From: Isoetes taiwanensis
Lineage: Eukaryota > Streptophyta > Lycopodiopsida > Isoetales > Isoetaceae
Length of the DNA stretch: 64,000 nt
Assembly: GCA_021234155.1 (NCBI GenBank)
Contig: JAJEKV010000025.1
Span: 4,761,823 to 4,825,822, forward strand
Direction of reading: 5' to 3'
Both the position numbers and the translations under genes were made by a program. Position 1 is the first letter of the stretch, and the number at the start of each line of letters is the position of its first letter. Under the pieces are notes generated by a model that ran no database searches, had not been told where the DNA came from, and saw nothing but the letters and a program-made list of their open reading frames with translations. Of this stretch, positions 45,985 to 58,269 are shown in pieces.

Positions 45985-46552
45985 GAAATAGTCACCCTTT
46001 TTGTCATCTTGTTCTCTCCCTTTTGTTAGATTCGAGGCACCCTATTGGCGCACTGTTGACACATTTGTGCCATTTGTTCTTCAACTTCTAAGTCAAAGTT
46101 ATGACATTTCATTGTCACAATATGGTCAAATGTATATCATTTCTCTCGCCATTTCTCTTGTCATTATAAAGTCAGTCCTATTGACATATTTTTGACACAT
46201 GGTTTTGTTAAGACTATTTTAGTCTATTGTCGAGATGTGTCATTTGTTGCTACGTTATAGTTTTATTTATATCATTTATTTGTCACCATTTTTTGCGTGA
46301 TTAAGTCAATCTATTGTCACATTTTTGACACATAGTTTTGTCAAAACCATGTCATTCTATTTCCACATTATAGTCACATTTTCATCATCCTTTTGTCACT
46401 TTTTGTCACCGGGTGCATCACACTATTGTCATGTTTATTGTCATTTGGATTTCACTATTTTTTGTCATTGTTGTGGTCATTTTGTATCGCTTTTTTCGAC
46501 ACATTATTTTAGTGACAAAAAAAAGACAATAAATCACTATTCTCTTGTAGTG
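45985..46552 (-). mobile_element. CACTA-type terminus with TGTCA subterminal repeats (unit 5)
   Basis: The terminal sequence CACTATTCTCTTGTAGTG lies at 46535-46552. This short form lacks the extra inner GTCAC stretch, like the copy ending at 4123. Both short forms are in the unit nearest the right end of their array. Confidence 0.65.
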
Positions 46553-46854
46553 AGGCAACATGGTTGCATGAAAAAAAGTCACATAATTCTAATACAAATT
46601 TATATAGGGTAAAAATAAACTAGTAAGAAAAAAATACAAAACTAGGTGAGATACATTTTAAAATGTACTCATTAACACGCCACTTGTAATAATGCAAGCA
46701 TCACCAAATATAAAACCGTATTGAAGAAGAAGCAAATACTAAAAGAAAACATATAAAAATACATCATAAATTATAGTTGTGTATTTATTTATAATGATAG
46801 AATAATATAGAACTTTAAAGTCCATCCATTTTATTAAAAGCATGGATATGTCTA

Positions 46855-47640
46855 ATTAACGCTAATTATCTCCCCTCCATTACTTCCTCTACCTCCCTCT
46901 ACCACCACCATGTCCATTGACCCCACGAGTCCCATCTTGACCAAGTTTTTCCTTTTTCCACATGCACCATTGCTAAGAAACTTAGAAAGATGATTTTGGT
47001 TGCTACCATTGCCCTCTCGATCCTCGAGGCCTCCATTCTCATCAAAGGCGCGTCCATTATCTCCTGGACCTCCAGTCTCACCATCATGCTTACACCCTCC
47101 ATTATTCCATGGGCCTCCTGCACCTCCAGGGCCCAATCATATGGCCCATTCCCTCCCTATCCCCTGGACCTCCTAAATCTCCATTCCCTATATTCTCATT
47201 CCTCTTCTTCTTCCCCTTCCCTTTAGGAGCTTTTCCTTTTTTATTGGGTGGACGAGGTGGAGGATGAGCATAATATGGAGGAGCATTATTACTTGATGAA
47301 GTTAGTGGAGGAACTTGAGGATTTGATACTAAGCTGGTTATTTTGACCACTTTGAGGTGAAGGAGTTGGAATATCATAATTGCCACTATTATTTTTAACA
47401 AGTGGTGAGGGAACAACAAATGTAGGTGGCATATATGGAGGAAAGGAAGAATGATTATCAATTTCATGTGTAACTTCACTTTGAGGTGATGGACTTAAAG
47501 TACAATAATCATTATAATTCACTATGGGTGATCTAAATGGAGATATACGTATAGAAAAACAGATTGGATATAAAAGATTACCCATTTTGGCCACTTTGAG
47601 ATGATTGAGTTTCAATAGGTTTACCCATAGGTGATGGAGT
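46855..47640 (-). pseudogene. Proline/glycine-rich reading frame of the tandem unit (best copy)
   Basis: I do not recognise a family. On the minus strand three overlapping open frames (47615-47289, 47479-47102, 47136-46852) join into one low-complexity product of about 250 residues if two small frameshifts are allowed. From the N-terminal side it has a Ser/Pro-rich part with a repeated SPSPQS / PSPQSGQNN motif and a PPYMPPTFVVPSP segment. Next comes APPYYAHPPPRPPNKKGK, then a Lys-rich KGKGKKK patch, and finally a Gly-rich tail (GGAGGPWNNGG and related). The frame is kept best in this terminal-subtype unit. No signal peptide or start is clear because the region just upstream contains stops. 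It could be a decayed cell-wall-like or RNA-binding-like protein, or simply GC-richer satellite sequence that happens to be open. Confidence 0.4.
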
Positions 47641-48171
47641 ATGACATATTTAATAAAATTTAGACTTATTCAAATCTAATAGAAAGACTTCAAGGATGCC
47701 ATGATAAGACCATATGTCTTTTTTAACTCTTGTTAACTTTTATAATTTTACTAACTTATCTTTACATGAAAAGTATGATGGCTATTAATGCAAGGAACCC
47801 GATCTCCATACTAATTTTCACTCCAGTCTATATAAAATAATATTTTCATACGTAAAGAACTATATGATTTAAATGTTTGTCTATTCTATTCTATTCTATT
47901 CAACCTATTTAAGGAAGTTTCAAGTTGAATAGTTTATTATTGATGAATCAAGTTATAAAATTGCTAAAAATTAATATAAATATATAATTCAACAATAATA
48001 AACTATATTAAAAATAATCTTAAATCATAAATTTTGAGTTAACTAACTTCAATTTTAAACTTTTTAAAATATTTTTAAGAGTGCCAAGAGTTTCCATATA
48101 ATAATATTAAGTCAATCGCTTATCAAGCCATCAAGTTTCGTACACTTATTATCGTGATTGCCAAATTTTAA

Positions 48172-48340
48172 ATTTATTAGATCACTGAAAATTGAAATTT
48201 TATATCCTCAAATGTCTAATTTTAAATAGACTCCGATTGAAAATTAGTCTAGAAAGTAATTTTATGCTTTGATAACCATCATACTTTTAATCTAAAGATA
48301 AGTTTACATAATCAAAACTTATAAGAGTTATTAAAATCAA
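48172..48340. repeat. Array-edge flank, copy at end of array 2
   Basis: Matches 5760-5925 closely, including TTTTATGCTTTGATAACCAT and the ATAAGTTTACATAATCAAA stretch. After it both copies continue with a shared segment (5965-6150 and 48375-48530) containing GGGGTGCCTACCAACAT. Confidence 0.85.
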
Positions 48341-49683
48341 GAAAGATTACTAGAACGATCCCGGCCAAGGATAACGCTTAGGTTTGTAAGTGTTGGTGCC
48401 CAATTATTGCTAGGTATGATTTGGAAACCGTAAAATGTTGGGGTGCCTACCAACATTGCATTGTAACACTTTTAGAAGGGAATTGTTTCTTGATGGTATT
48501 GGGCATGTTATTGCCGATTCTTCTAAATGCTTATTATTAACTGGTTTTAACTTTTCGCTTGTGAATAGAGACTTAAAAGTTTAGCTATGAAAAGAGGATG
48601 AGGATGCTTTCTTTGTTTGATATTCTTTCTTTTGTTCAATGTCTTAATATTCTCTATGAATAGCATTTGAATATAAGGATAATAGCTTTCAATGTTAGAT
48701 CTCAACAATAATCTTATCATATGCCCAGCTAGGGCAATAAGGTGCAAACTTAACTAATAAGCTCGCATTGTCATTCAAATTCAGAGATCGAAATTGGAAG
48801 CATGTGATAGATGATGTGTGCATAGGTTGAATGTTCAAAAAAACATTTAGCATATAGAAAACCAAGTTTGCTATTGTTGTAACGCCCATAAAAGAGTATT
48901 TTCCGTAATTACTTTGACTTGCAACCACTTGAAGCAACTATGAATCAACCCAGATGTAGATAAATCTTCGAGAGGCCATATGCAAAATAACTATAAATTG
49001 ACAACACTTTCGGTCCTATTGCTAACACAATCATTCTTCACGTTAAAAATGCTAACCGTTAATATCTTCAGCCCATTGCTTCTTCGCACCAAATAAAGCT
49101 CTTGAGTAATCTACTATGGAAGGAAAAAATGAAACACATAATCTAGCTCTACTATAAACACATAATCTAGCAGGATCAAGCTAGCCATGCAAAGAGACAA
49201 CATTAAAACACAATATGCCATGTTTGAAATAGGTACATTCACAGTTCATGATCATGAATTTAAGACATGCCTCTAAAGATAGAAATTTGATCAGGCTTTA
49301 ACTCACACTCCGTAAGCAAATACATATGACCTACATATCTTACGATCCTTACATTATAGATTAAAACTTGGCTAAGAGTATTAGGTAGATATTCCTTTGC
49401 TCTGTACAAAAAGCAAGTAAAACAAAGTTATTATTGTTTCTCAAAGATTAAAACCAACTAAATAAACCAAAGAAACAAAACCAAGAGGACCAACATGATA
49501 ACATGATAACATGACACCAATTACAATCTGAGTTACCTTATAAATCTTGTGCCTACACATAAAGGGTCCACTGTTCCACCATCGCTGTTGCGAAATCTAC
49601 AACCCACACCATAACACGTAAGGGCTAGATGATGCCCACATGGCATGATATAATCTTAGCCCCAATCTAGGGCGAGGTTCAAG

Positions 49684-49786
49684 GAAGGAAGGAAGGAAGT
49701 TTATTTTAACGTCCCACGGAGGCCTATGAGACGGCACGCAACAGCAAAAGCCAAAAAAGCCCCAAACCCCAAAAAAAAACAAACAA

Positions 49787-49818
<32 letters not shown>

Positions 49819-51937
49819 CAAAATAATGTAATCAGAGAACCCTACTACGGGATGAAAAAAACCCCACTTGGGAGGAAAAACCCAACAAAGAGGGCTCTCA
49901 AATACCATGCCCCGTGAGCAAGCAAGTCGGGCCGAATTCTAGGATGCAGGTGCCCGCCGCTACCATAGGTGATGCAGGTAACTCGATGTAGCGGTGTGTC
50001 GTGAAAGCATCTAAGATCGCTGTGCATCGCCGGACATGGGCATATGCCGGGCAATCAGCCGGAGGGCATGGTGCTCATCCTCTATCACGCATCTCACAAC
50101 ACCGACATATCCTCTCCTCCCCTGGGATCCCGTGCCCGCCATTCACCCCCAACCACTGCCTCAATTAGGAGGTAATGGGAATCATTCCTATGGCGGCAAT
50201 AGCTCTCCGCTTTCTTCACGTATGTGTGCTTTCAAGTACCGATGGGGTCCATGCTCAAGGCTGGGATTAATCTGAAAGTGGATAGTGCTCTGCCTTGGGC
50301 TTTGCAAGAGTAGAGGCATCCCACGTAGTGGCAGCATAGCCCTGCGATCCAATTGCCCATTCTGCGCGAGATCGACCGCCAGTGCGACCATCTCGTTGGT
50401 AATCCATAGACCACCTCCTAAACCATCCCTTACAGTGCTCGTGCCATACCCCTCTTCAGCCGCTGGGGCCCTCATTAACAACACGGGCCTCGTGGGGGCA
50501 AGTTTATGCTCATCCATCCCATCCACCTTATGGAAGCAAGTAAGATGCCTTCGCGATAGCGTATCGTCAGAAAGGCCGAGAACCCCGGGCCTCATACAAC
50601 AAAAATCGATACGGCACGGCAGTCCTTCACTCCCCAAGCTATAGGTCAAGAAAGCTTTCGCACCCTTCCAACCTATCCCACGTATTTTTGCTAATCGCTG
50701 GCCCCCAAACCTCCACCCCATATAGCAAAGACCGCTCAACCAAAGCTCTAAAAGCGGTGTGCTCTCCGCCCAATCCACAGATCTATCCTAAACACGCTGC
50801 TTTGCATTGATATAAAGCCTTCCACTGCGACCGCTCTTCTCTCCACACACTCATCCCACAAGATGTTAGTAGTGTGAAATCAATTCCCGATATACTTGAA
50901 GCTCCGCACCATCTCCACTTCCTCGGCCCCCGTATTGTGAACTCCTGGGATAGGGTGTTGCGAGGACAGGATCGCTGAAGCTTAGTTTTGTGCAGTTCAT
51001 CACATCATCTCGTGCCCCACGTAACCCATCGAGGGCATCCAAATGCTGCCAGATACTCGCTGGCGGTGAGCTAGCAAAGCTACATCATCCGCGATATAGT
51101 AACCGGCTCACAGAGGTCGACGATAATTGCACCCCGCTCCCCATGGTGCCGCATCCACGCCTCCAAGCTATCAATATACAACCCAAAAAGCGCTTGGAGA
51201 CAACGGCAGCCCCGCTTAACTCCCCATAGTGCTAGCTACCCGCCCGATCCTCATAAGGCGCTACAGCGATAAATCCCATCATAAAGCTGGTGCACTACAT
51301 TCGCAGAATCCCCGTGGAACTCGCACTTCTTGCAACCTCTCGGCCAAGATGTCTCGGGACTCTGATCATATGCGCCTTAAAATCTACAAAGCAAAGAATA
51401 CAAGTCTTGTCGCCATTCCCGGCTTGCCTCCATCAACACTCTCAAAGTGAAGATATGGCCTGGCCGCGGGAGTGGCCGGGCTTAAAGCCGCCGCCAATTG
51501 CCCGCGACCCCACATCCTCGCCCACTTAGTAAGTTTCTTCTCCACCACCCCGCCAGAGCTTTGCAAACGGCCGAGCTTACACATAATCATCGGTAATTCG
51601 CCCGCTCATCCGTATACCCGGCTTTTATGAACGAACAACCTTACTAACCATCCACTCGGGGGAGCCCCTCGCCGAGCACGGTTAATGATCACCGCCGGGG
51701 CCCTACCACGATGGGCCACCCGACTTTCAACGGCTTCGGCCTGCGGCCTGTAAATCCTTTGCCACCATTCGCCCGGATACCGAGACCTTGCTGAACATCC
51801 TCCCGTGAGCTGCAAAGCACCTCCTACCTGATCCGACCCTCGCATTAGCTCCTCCGGCGGTCATATAACTCACTCGCAAGCCCGGTGCATCCATTGCTCC
51901 ACACTTACATTACCAGCCACCGGGAAGCTTTATATAA
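49684..51937 (-). mobile_element. LINE insertion with CAAG target-site duplication, copy 2 only
   Basis: Copy 1 has the empty site GGTTCAAGACGTATA at about 11851-11865. Here CAAG occurs on both sides (49680-49683 and 51938-51941). The 3' end is at the left: on the minus strand the sequence ends CGTTAAAATAAACTTCC with TTCC repeats. The body is GC-rich and encodes RT pieces: LVFFAL/VDFKAHMI (about 51400), PLSP then YIDSLE (about 51180), a DD box (about 51080), LLYGVEVWGP-like sequence (about 50720) and a terminal CRCC/EDEHHALRDCP knuckle (about 50100). No endonuclease is present, so the copy is 5'-truncated. A long A-run on the plus strand lies at 49791-49818. Confidence 0.9.
50188..50778 (-). 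pseudogene. LINE post-RT region, 196-codon open frame
   Basis: The longest open stretch in this LINE, downstream of the RT and before the C-terminal knuckle. A different frame at its start reads LLYGVEVWGP, so a frameshift lies near 50690 and the ATG is not a real start. The region has no catalytic motif that I know; in related elements it links the RT to the zinc knuckle. Confidence 0.6.
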
Positions 51938-51959
51938 CAAGACGTATACATACACAATA

Positions 51960-52400
51960 ATTTTATAATATAGGATCCTTGAAGTGCTATTTATTAAATA
52001 TGAATAAGTCCATATTTTGTCAAATATGTCACGAGTTCAAGCTATAGGGGATACAAATATGTAAAGCTAGTGATGGAGTTTGAATAGATTTATTGATAGG
52101 TGATGATGGACTATCAATTATATATGAGTTTGTTGTTGGACTTGAAAGTAGTATTTTATTTGGAGAAGTTTGCATTGGGTTAGAAGAAGAAATTGAATTC
52201 TAATAAGTTTAATGAGGGTGGACTTGATAATGAGCTGATGATGCCGATTCGCCCCCCGAAGCTTCCTATAATGTAACTCCATAAAATATCCATTGCCTTG
52301 ATACACTCTTATGCCATGCTCACCATTTTGAAATCTTGGGTTTTGAGCGCCATGGTTGTGAAGATGCTAATAAAGATTAGAAATAAATTTGCAAACTGGG
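51960..52400 (-). pseudogene. Decayed copy of the Ser/Pro-rich secreted-protein ORF, copy 2
   Basis: Pairs with 11880-12410 by position and with 18828-19295 by sequence (MYQGNGYFM is readable at 52306). Frameshifts and the loss of several Ser/Pro codons break it. Confidence 0.6.
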
Positions 52401-52439
52401 CCATATCTACGCAGGATAAACTAATCATCATGGAAAGAA

Positions 52440-53290
52440 CATCGTGGCTCTAGCTACCATCGCCATGTAATTTTTATGGCAATAACACGTATTTTCTTGT
52501 GTAGACTTATAATTATTGTAGGTAGGACTTTAAAACTTATTATTCTTTTATTTTAGGTCGACAATTTGGTAGTGTTCAAACAACCTAGTAGGCAATCTTC
52601 AATAGTGATTTTTTTTTTTCCTCCCCCCCTCCCCCCCTTTTTAGCACGCTAGCCCAATCAAACTTGCACCTTTCCTTTTGTAGCCTATCCACATCGCGAT
52701 CTCCACCTCATCAAGATCCAATGAAGTATAGGAGAGAAACATTGATTCTCTATTTTCTGATCCAAGGGCCATTAAAATTAGATAAGGCTTAAATTTACAA
52801 CACGGAGATGGCAGAGGTCACGCTTTATCCGACTCAAATCTGTCCCGTCAGTTTTTCCTCGCTTGCTTGTATCCCTCCCCTTTTTCTAACTCTCGTGCAA
52901 ACTTTTCTCACAAGGCTTTTTCCTTTCTCTCGGGTTATACTCAGATTTCTATCATGATTCAACTCGACAAAGCAAAAGGACCATTTTGCAATTATCTTTT
53001 TTCTTTTCGTAGGAGTTTTGGTACATAATTCATAATTTAGCTTGCAAGGTACAAGTCTTTTGATTGCATATATTTGCTCTTAGAAATACTTTTGCACCCA
53101 TTGATCTTGAGTTGAAGTGGCACATATTTCACCTGCTTATTTTGTAGGAATGCAAACCCCTTCTTGCAGTGTGAATTAATGATATTTCGCGGACCAACTT
53201 CTTTTCATCCGACATGTCTCGATATAATGAGTATTGTCACTTTCATTACATACCTGGAATCTTTACCACGCAAAGGTATATTAAATGAGC
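52440..53290 (+). repeat. Single LINE-upstream monomer, copy 2
   Basis: Matches one unit of 12318-14290, including the pyrimidine tract at 52611-52640. Because only one unit is present here, the tandem doubling in copy 1 happened after the segmental duplication, or one unit was lost here. Confidence 0.75.
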
Positions 53291-56200
53291 TTCAGCTAAG
53301 TACTTGTTTTCTGATATTGTAGTTAGACTCAGAGATGTTGCATCTTGCTTATTGCCAACACCGCATGGTTGAGTTCGATATAGAAGTCAATCATGCGCTA
53401 CTACCAAAGTAGTATGCCCATCGTTTGGCATGATACTTCCGTCAGTCCCGCATGATAAGAAGACTTTGAGGAAATGGATACTAGTATGGAACTTGAAGAT
53501 GATATTGAAAGCTCTCCTTTCGACTGATGTACGTGATCTCTTGCTTGGTAATATTTCATGTGATACCGTCCATATTGAATTTCAAGATTACTATTGTATG
53601 TTTTATGAAGAGAGGTGGAGGAAATGGAGAAATCACCTGCCAGTAGCCCCACTATCAATTGCATTCATTATTGGTGTCTTTCACAACTCGTAAAGCATTC
53701 GATGCTATTGTTTTGGATAGTTGATGCACGGAGCAAAACAACATATTGCATCATATTGATTCGCCTTTGATATCAAGTCTCAGGTAACCTCTGTTCATAT
53801 GGTGTTAACACCCAATTTACAATTCTTGTATGATACGGGGTCAAAGCATGTTGAAGTGGATCAAAATTGTGCATTTTTTCCGCTACATTTGTAATGCCAC
53901 ATTTGTAGTCTACTTTCAAAGAGAATACCCAAGCTCTTTTGAGAATAAGCGTGCAGAGGAGCAAACTATGACATACTCTTCAAGGATATTCCACGTAGTT
54001 CGAAAGATCGAGGAAGAACCACCGCGCCTAATGAGAGGGAGATCTTGGAAACACTAAAATCTATGGAATGCCTCACAGTTACATCCCCGCAATTAATGCA
54101 GGCACATCATTATGATTCCTAAGGTGGATACCCCTCGTGTTCTCGGGAGAGATTGGAGACCCATCACACCCACTAATACAAGCTATAAGATCCTAGCCAA
54201 AATGATGGCTAATTGTGCTTAAATGTGTTTTTATATAAGCCGATTAGTCCGCGTCAATCCAGATTCCTCACCAAAGGAATATATCGACAATTATATAGGA
54301 GCAAATCAAGGCTTGCATTGGAACAAATTGTCGCCAGAATGCATGCTATCGAAGCTTGACTTTCGTCAGAGATATATGACACCATTGATTGAGAGGTTCT
54401 ACAAAGGCCATAGCACACCTTTGGTTTCCCGTGACACCATATACAAACAAAATTTGTAGTTTCAATGCTAATGCTTCATCTCAATTACATATTAATGGTA
54501 CTCCATCCAAACCTTTCCAATGCCGTAGGGTGAGGCAAGGATGCCCACCGGCCCCATACTTATTCTTGATCATTGCTGAAATGGTCACTAGAATGGCTAT
54601 TAGTTTACGGTGAAAGGAAGCTAATTAACAAATTTGAAGATGCCACAAGGGGATGAGGACTTCCAATAATGCAATATGCTGATGACACCTTTGTGTTTCT
54701 TAAGCATGGAGATAATAGTTTGCCAAATTTCCTCGAGGCAATTGATAAATTTGGAGTCGTCAGTGGAGTTATGTTAAATAAAGCAAAAAAGTGCAATAAT
54801 TTATGACACTACGGAGGCAACTATCCAAGGCATCAAGGTTCGATAACAAGGCAGCTACAAAGATTTTGGGATCCCTCTTTGCTCTCAACCACTTTTACAT
54901 GGACCGTGGGAACCTATAGTCTCCGTGGATTAAGGAAAACTCCATAGGTATCCTTCCACTTTTATCTCTTGGCCGAAGAATTGAAATTGCTAACTCGGTG
55001 GATTTGTAGTACACATGTGTTTTCCTCGCCTGTAGGAGATAAGGCCTTACAATCAAATTGAAAAGGATTATCGTGAAGTTCATATGGCAAGGGTCACACA
55101 AAGTAGCATGGTCGATTTGGTCAAACCAAGGAAAGATGGGGGGTCCTTGCAAGAACCCGCTCATACAAGCTCAAGCCTTAGCTGCCAAGATGGTGTGGAG
55201 AGCTTCCTATACCCTTAACAGACCATCTCCCCGCCTCTTAAGCTCATCGATATTGGTTGCAGGTTTCTACCCTCCTGGGAGTGTCACTCTCAAGCATTGT
55301 CTACCGGATTCAAATTCTTCAGGGCTTGACTCCAGGCCCCTGAACATCCAATATAATGAGAAGAATCTTGATGCATGGAATAATGCTGCATTATGCTACA
55401 GACCACCTCGCTTGGATGCCGGAGTAAAGATACCAACTTCTTCTCGCACCTCGATGAAGCCCCCGAGGGCATTGGTTGCTTGGCCCTTCAATACCCTCGA
55501 AGTACATGCAATGGTTTAATGCGTGTATTACCAAAATTGAAGATCTAAGGACTCTTCTAATAGACTACCACCGGAGGAGATTAAAAACGTAATCCAAAGG
55601 TTCAAATAGATAAAAAGATCTACCATCTCATTATGGAACATATGGGAGGATACCGTGAACTTAGCCGCACAAGAATCAATGGCGCTTGAACAAAAAAGAA
55701 GTATATTCTACACAAAGACATCTACAGGGCCTTACTTGAAAGAAAACCATCCAAAGCTACTCTACTATGGGATTGTGAGGAGGACAAATTAAGTTCTGCT
55801 TTGTGCAAAAGGCCGAAAAATATACACCGCTACTAGGATCAAGACCTTCAAAATGGATTGCTTTGCATCGAAGTCTAGCCACCAATCATAATCGAGCCAA
55901 ATATGATCACACCGTGACAAGCCAATGCAAATTATGTGGGGAAGTAGAGAACTCAAACCATGTTTTTGTATGCAATTGGTTGCTAGAGTTTTGAGCTGAC
56001 AACACAAATTAATAAGGAGTGCCAACTATTAATAATTTGCTTTCCTTTGGGGACAATGGTAGCAAAGTGGTCAACACTATGAGAACTCGGACTTGTTGGG
56101 CTATATGGTTACACGTAAAACAGAGTTATGATTGAGATTATGCACCATCTATGATTTGGCCGAAAAGAACTTTTTGTTGATCTTATCCAAATCTCGCCAT

Positions 56201-56909
56201 TGCCCACAAAACACTAAAGGGGAAAAATATGATACGTAATGGGACAAAGATTGGTTCTTTTAAGGGACCATTTGAATTTTTATACTAAAACTAACATTAT
56301 CTCCATGATGTTTTGCAATGTAGGCTATGAGGAGACTCAATAGAGCAGAAGTTTACTAGAGGAATGGGCAAAGCGTAAAATTGGACGCAGGAGGAGGCTA
56401 TGTTGTCTCATACTCAAATGGAGGACATCTTCATCCAACCAAGCAAGAGATGATTCACGCCCATCAAGAAGTTAATCAAGAGGGAAGAGGTTTGAGGAAT
56501 AACGGGCCGCAGGCCTTTCTTCCCTCAACCCTGCTTCATGCATGGCAAAGAAAAGGGAGGCACATGTGCCCTTCCGCTAGATTTCACTAATTTCCCTTTG
56601 TGAGGAGCCTGACCCATCAATATCTATGGTAGACCTAGGGTGGCAAACCCCCATACATATCAGATAGCAAAGACAAGAAGGTTTCGTGTTCCCAACCCAT
56701 TTTCCTCGATATAACCGCATTCTGCAAGTTTAAAACCTTTAAAGTTTATATTCACCCATGATAGGAGTTCTTTTGGACATGTTAGAATCAGATTAAGATG
56801 CAACTCTTTGGCATATCTTTTTCCAATGGATATACCCTTTTGATGTACTTATGTTAGTATGAATACCAAAAAAATCCTGCCTTCAAAAAAAAAAAAAAAA
56901 AAAAAAAAA
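53290..56909 (+). mobile_element. L1-type LINE, decayed, copy 2
   Basis: The same insertion as 14290-17877, duplicated with the locus. The RT is better preserved here. Recognisable are a DWRPI-type start (about 54120), a LLxKLDF-like block (about 54345), FQCRRVRQGCP at 54517-54549 and the catalytic YADDT at 54675-54689. A GV-LNKAK block (about 54760), WQGSHKVAWSIWSNQGK near 55085 and CKLCGEVENSNHVFVCNW near 55925-55980 follow, with poly(A) at 56885-56909. At least several frameshifts interrupt the frame. The poly(A) is followed directly by satellite-unit sequence (CTATATAAAATAATATTTTC), as in copy 1. Confidence 0.9.
54110..54800 (+). pseudogene. LINE reverse transcriptase palm with intact YADD
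   Basis: Encodes the RT fingers/palm of the LINE. Two aspartates of the YADD active-site motif are present at 54675-54689, and the RQGCP motif lies about 130 bp upstream, as expected. Frameshifts occur before FQCRR (near 54455) and between the RQGCP and YADD blocks (near 54615). In copy 1 the YADD codons are replaced by a different short sequence at about 15620-15640. Confidence 0.85.
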
Positions 56910-57065
56910 TCTATATAAAATAATATTTTCATAATTATCTAACTATATGATTTAAATATTTATCTTTTCAACCTATTTAAAGGAAGTTTCGTTGAATAGT
57001 TTATTATTGATGAAGCAAATTATAAAATTGTTATAAATTAATAAAATATATAGTTCAACAATAAT

Positions 57066-57130
57066 AAGATAAGATAAGATAAGATAAGATAAGATAAGAT
57101 AAGATAAGATAAGATAAGATAAGATAAGAT
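57066..57130. repeat. (AAGAT)13 microsatellite
   Basis: Thirteen perfect pentanucleotide repeats at the position where copy 1 has five, so the tract changed length after the segmental duplication (or assembly/base calling differs). Confidence 0.95.
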
Positions 57131-57575
57131 GAATTTTACATCCACGAAACCCAACGGTTATGGGATCTGCATACATGGCAAGCAAATAAACCATCTAAAA
57201 ACCTGGACTAGGCCCCATCACCAAACACAATAACCAAATATTAAAAGGCTACCAATAATAAGATAAGATAATGCTAATGCTAGTGGTAAATTTATGCTTC
57301 TAAAATTATCTAGACATAGCCACCCAAGGATTGGAAGGCCATTGATCTAGAATAATTGTTGCGCTACATTAGACGCCAATTTCTTTTGCGGTATGGGCTG
57401 CCCTCACCTTGCAGATCCTCCTTACTACACAATAATTGAAGAGGGAGAGGTCCCTCCCATATGAGAAACTAGTCCCTCTGAGATGGTTTCCATGTTGAAG
57501 AACATGTTTTTACTAAGAGTGTCTTGAAAACCAACCAAAAGATGGCAAGGACGATCAAATAAACTTCAAATTTAA
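57066..57575 (-). mobile_element. Short retroelement-like insertion with (TTATC)n tail, copy 2
   Basis: Same insertion as 18037-18490, with the same flanks, so it predates the segmental duplication. Confidence 0.5.
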
Positions 57576-57667
57576 ACTTTTTTTTTTTAAAATATTTTAA
57601 GACCGCCAAGAGTTTCCATATAATAGTATTAAGTCAATCGCTTATCAAGCCATCGGCCGATTATTAA

Positions 57668-57808
57668 ATTTTTAAATTTATTAGATCACTAAAAATTGAA
57701 ATTTTGTATTCTTGAAATGTCTAATTTTAAATAGATTCAATTGAAAATTAGTCTAGAAAGTAATTTTATGCTTTTATAACCATCATACTTTTAATCTAAA
57801 GATAAGTT
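57668..57808. repeat. Array-edge flank, fourth copy
   Basis: Matches 18625-18785. It is cut by the element starting at about 57813. Confidence 0.85.
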
Positions 57809-58269
57809 TACACATTCTCTCAAACCTTATAGTATTTTGCAAACCTTAATATACAGAAAACAAAACCCTGTACATGCATACCCCACAAACGAGGATCGCT
57901 ATGTATGGTCCGTAGATCTTGGAATAAAGGGCAATATGCCCATCCGACAGAAGGCGACTTTTCCTATGTAACCCTCGGTGAATATGCACCCAAACCAAAG
58001 GGGTTTAAGGGGGATTTTAATTTAAATGTGTTAAATGCAATGGTTTGTGCTAGATATTGTTAATGGTAGTTGTGTGTTTATTGTTAAAAACAATTTGGGC
58101 CCTTCGGGCCCTAACTAAAGCAAACATAAGGTAAACTTTATGGGCCTAAATATTAATTACTAATATCTAGCATTATAAAAAGCACAATAACATCAAGACA
58201 AACAAATTATTGAGTACATTTTATGTAGTCATTATATTCATTATCCTGTAATTTCAATATTGCAATACA

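Larger units (their letters stand above)
40765..48172. repeat. Tandem array 2 of the same ~2.45 kb unit
   Basis: This is the same unit as in the array at 1-5760, in the same orientation. The ATGATTATCAATTTCAT landmark sits near 42506, 44935 and 47449, giving periods of about 2.43 and 2.51 kb. Two short-subtype units are followed by one long-subtype unit, and the array ends at the same internal position as array 1, where it joins the same flank. The array starts mid-unit at about 40765, next to unrelated sequence. Confidence 0.95.

Noticed and set aside
49597..49908. 103-codon minus-strand ORF with a phenylalanine run
   Set aside because: It is created by reading through the A-run at 49791-49818 in the LINE 3' region.
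53640..53800. Possible integrase-like stretch (KAFDAIV and following)
   Set aside because: Only a few residues resemble an integrase core, and the frame breaks at once in both copies.
54110..56000. Treating the LINE as an active element
   Set aside because: RT motifs are present but scattered over several frames, and no endonuclease domain is visible.
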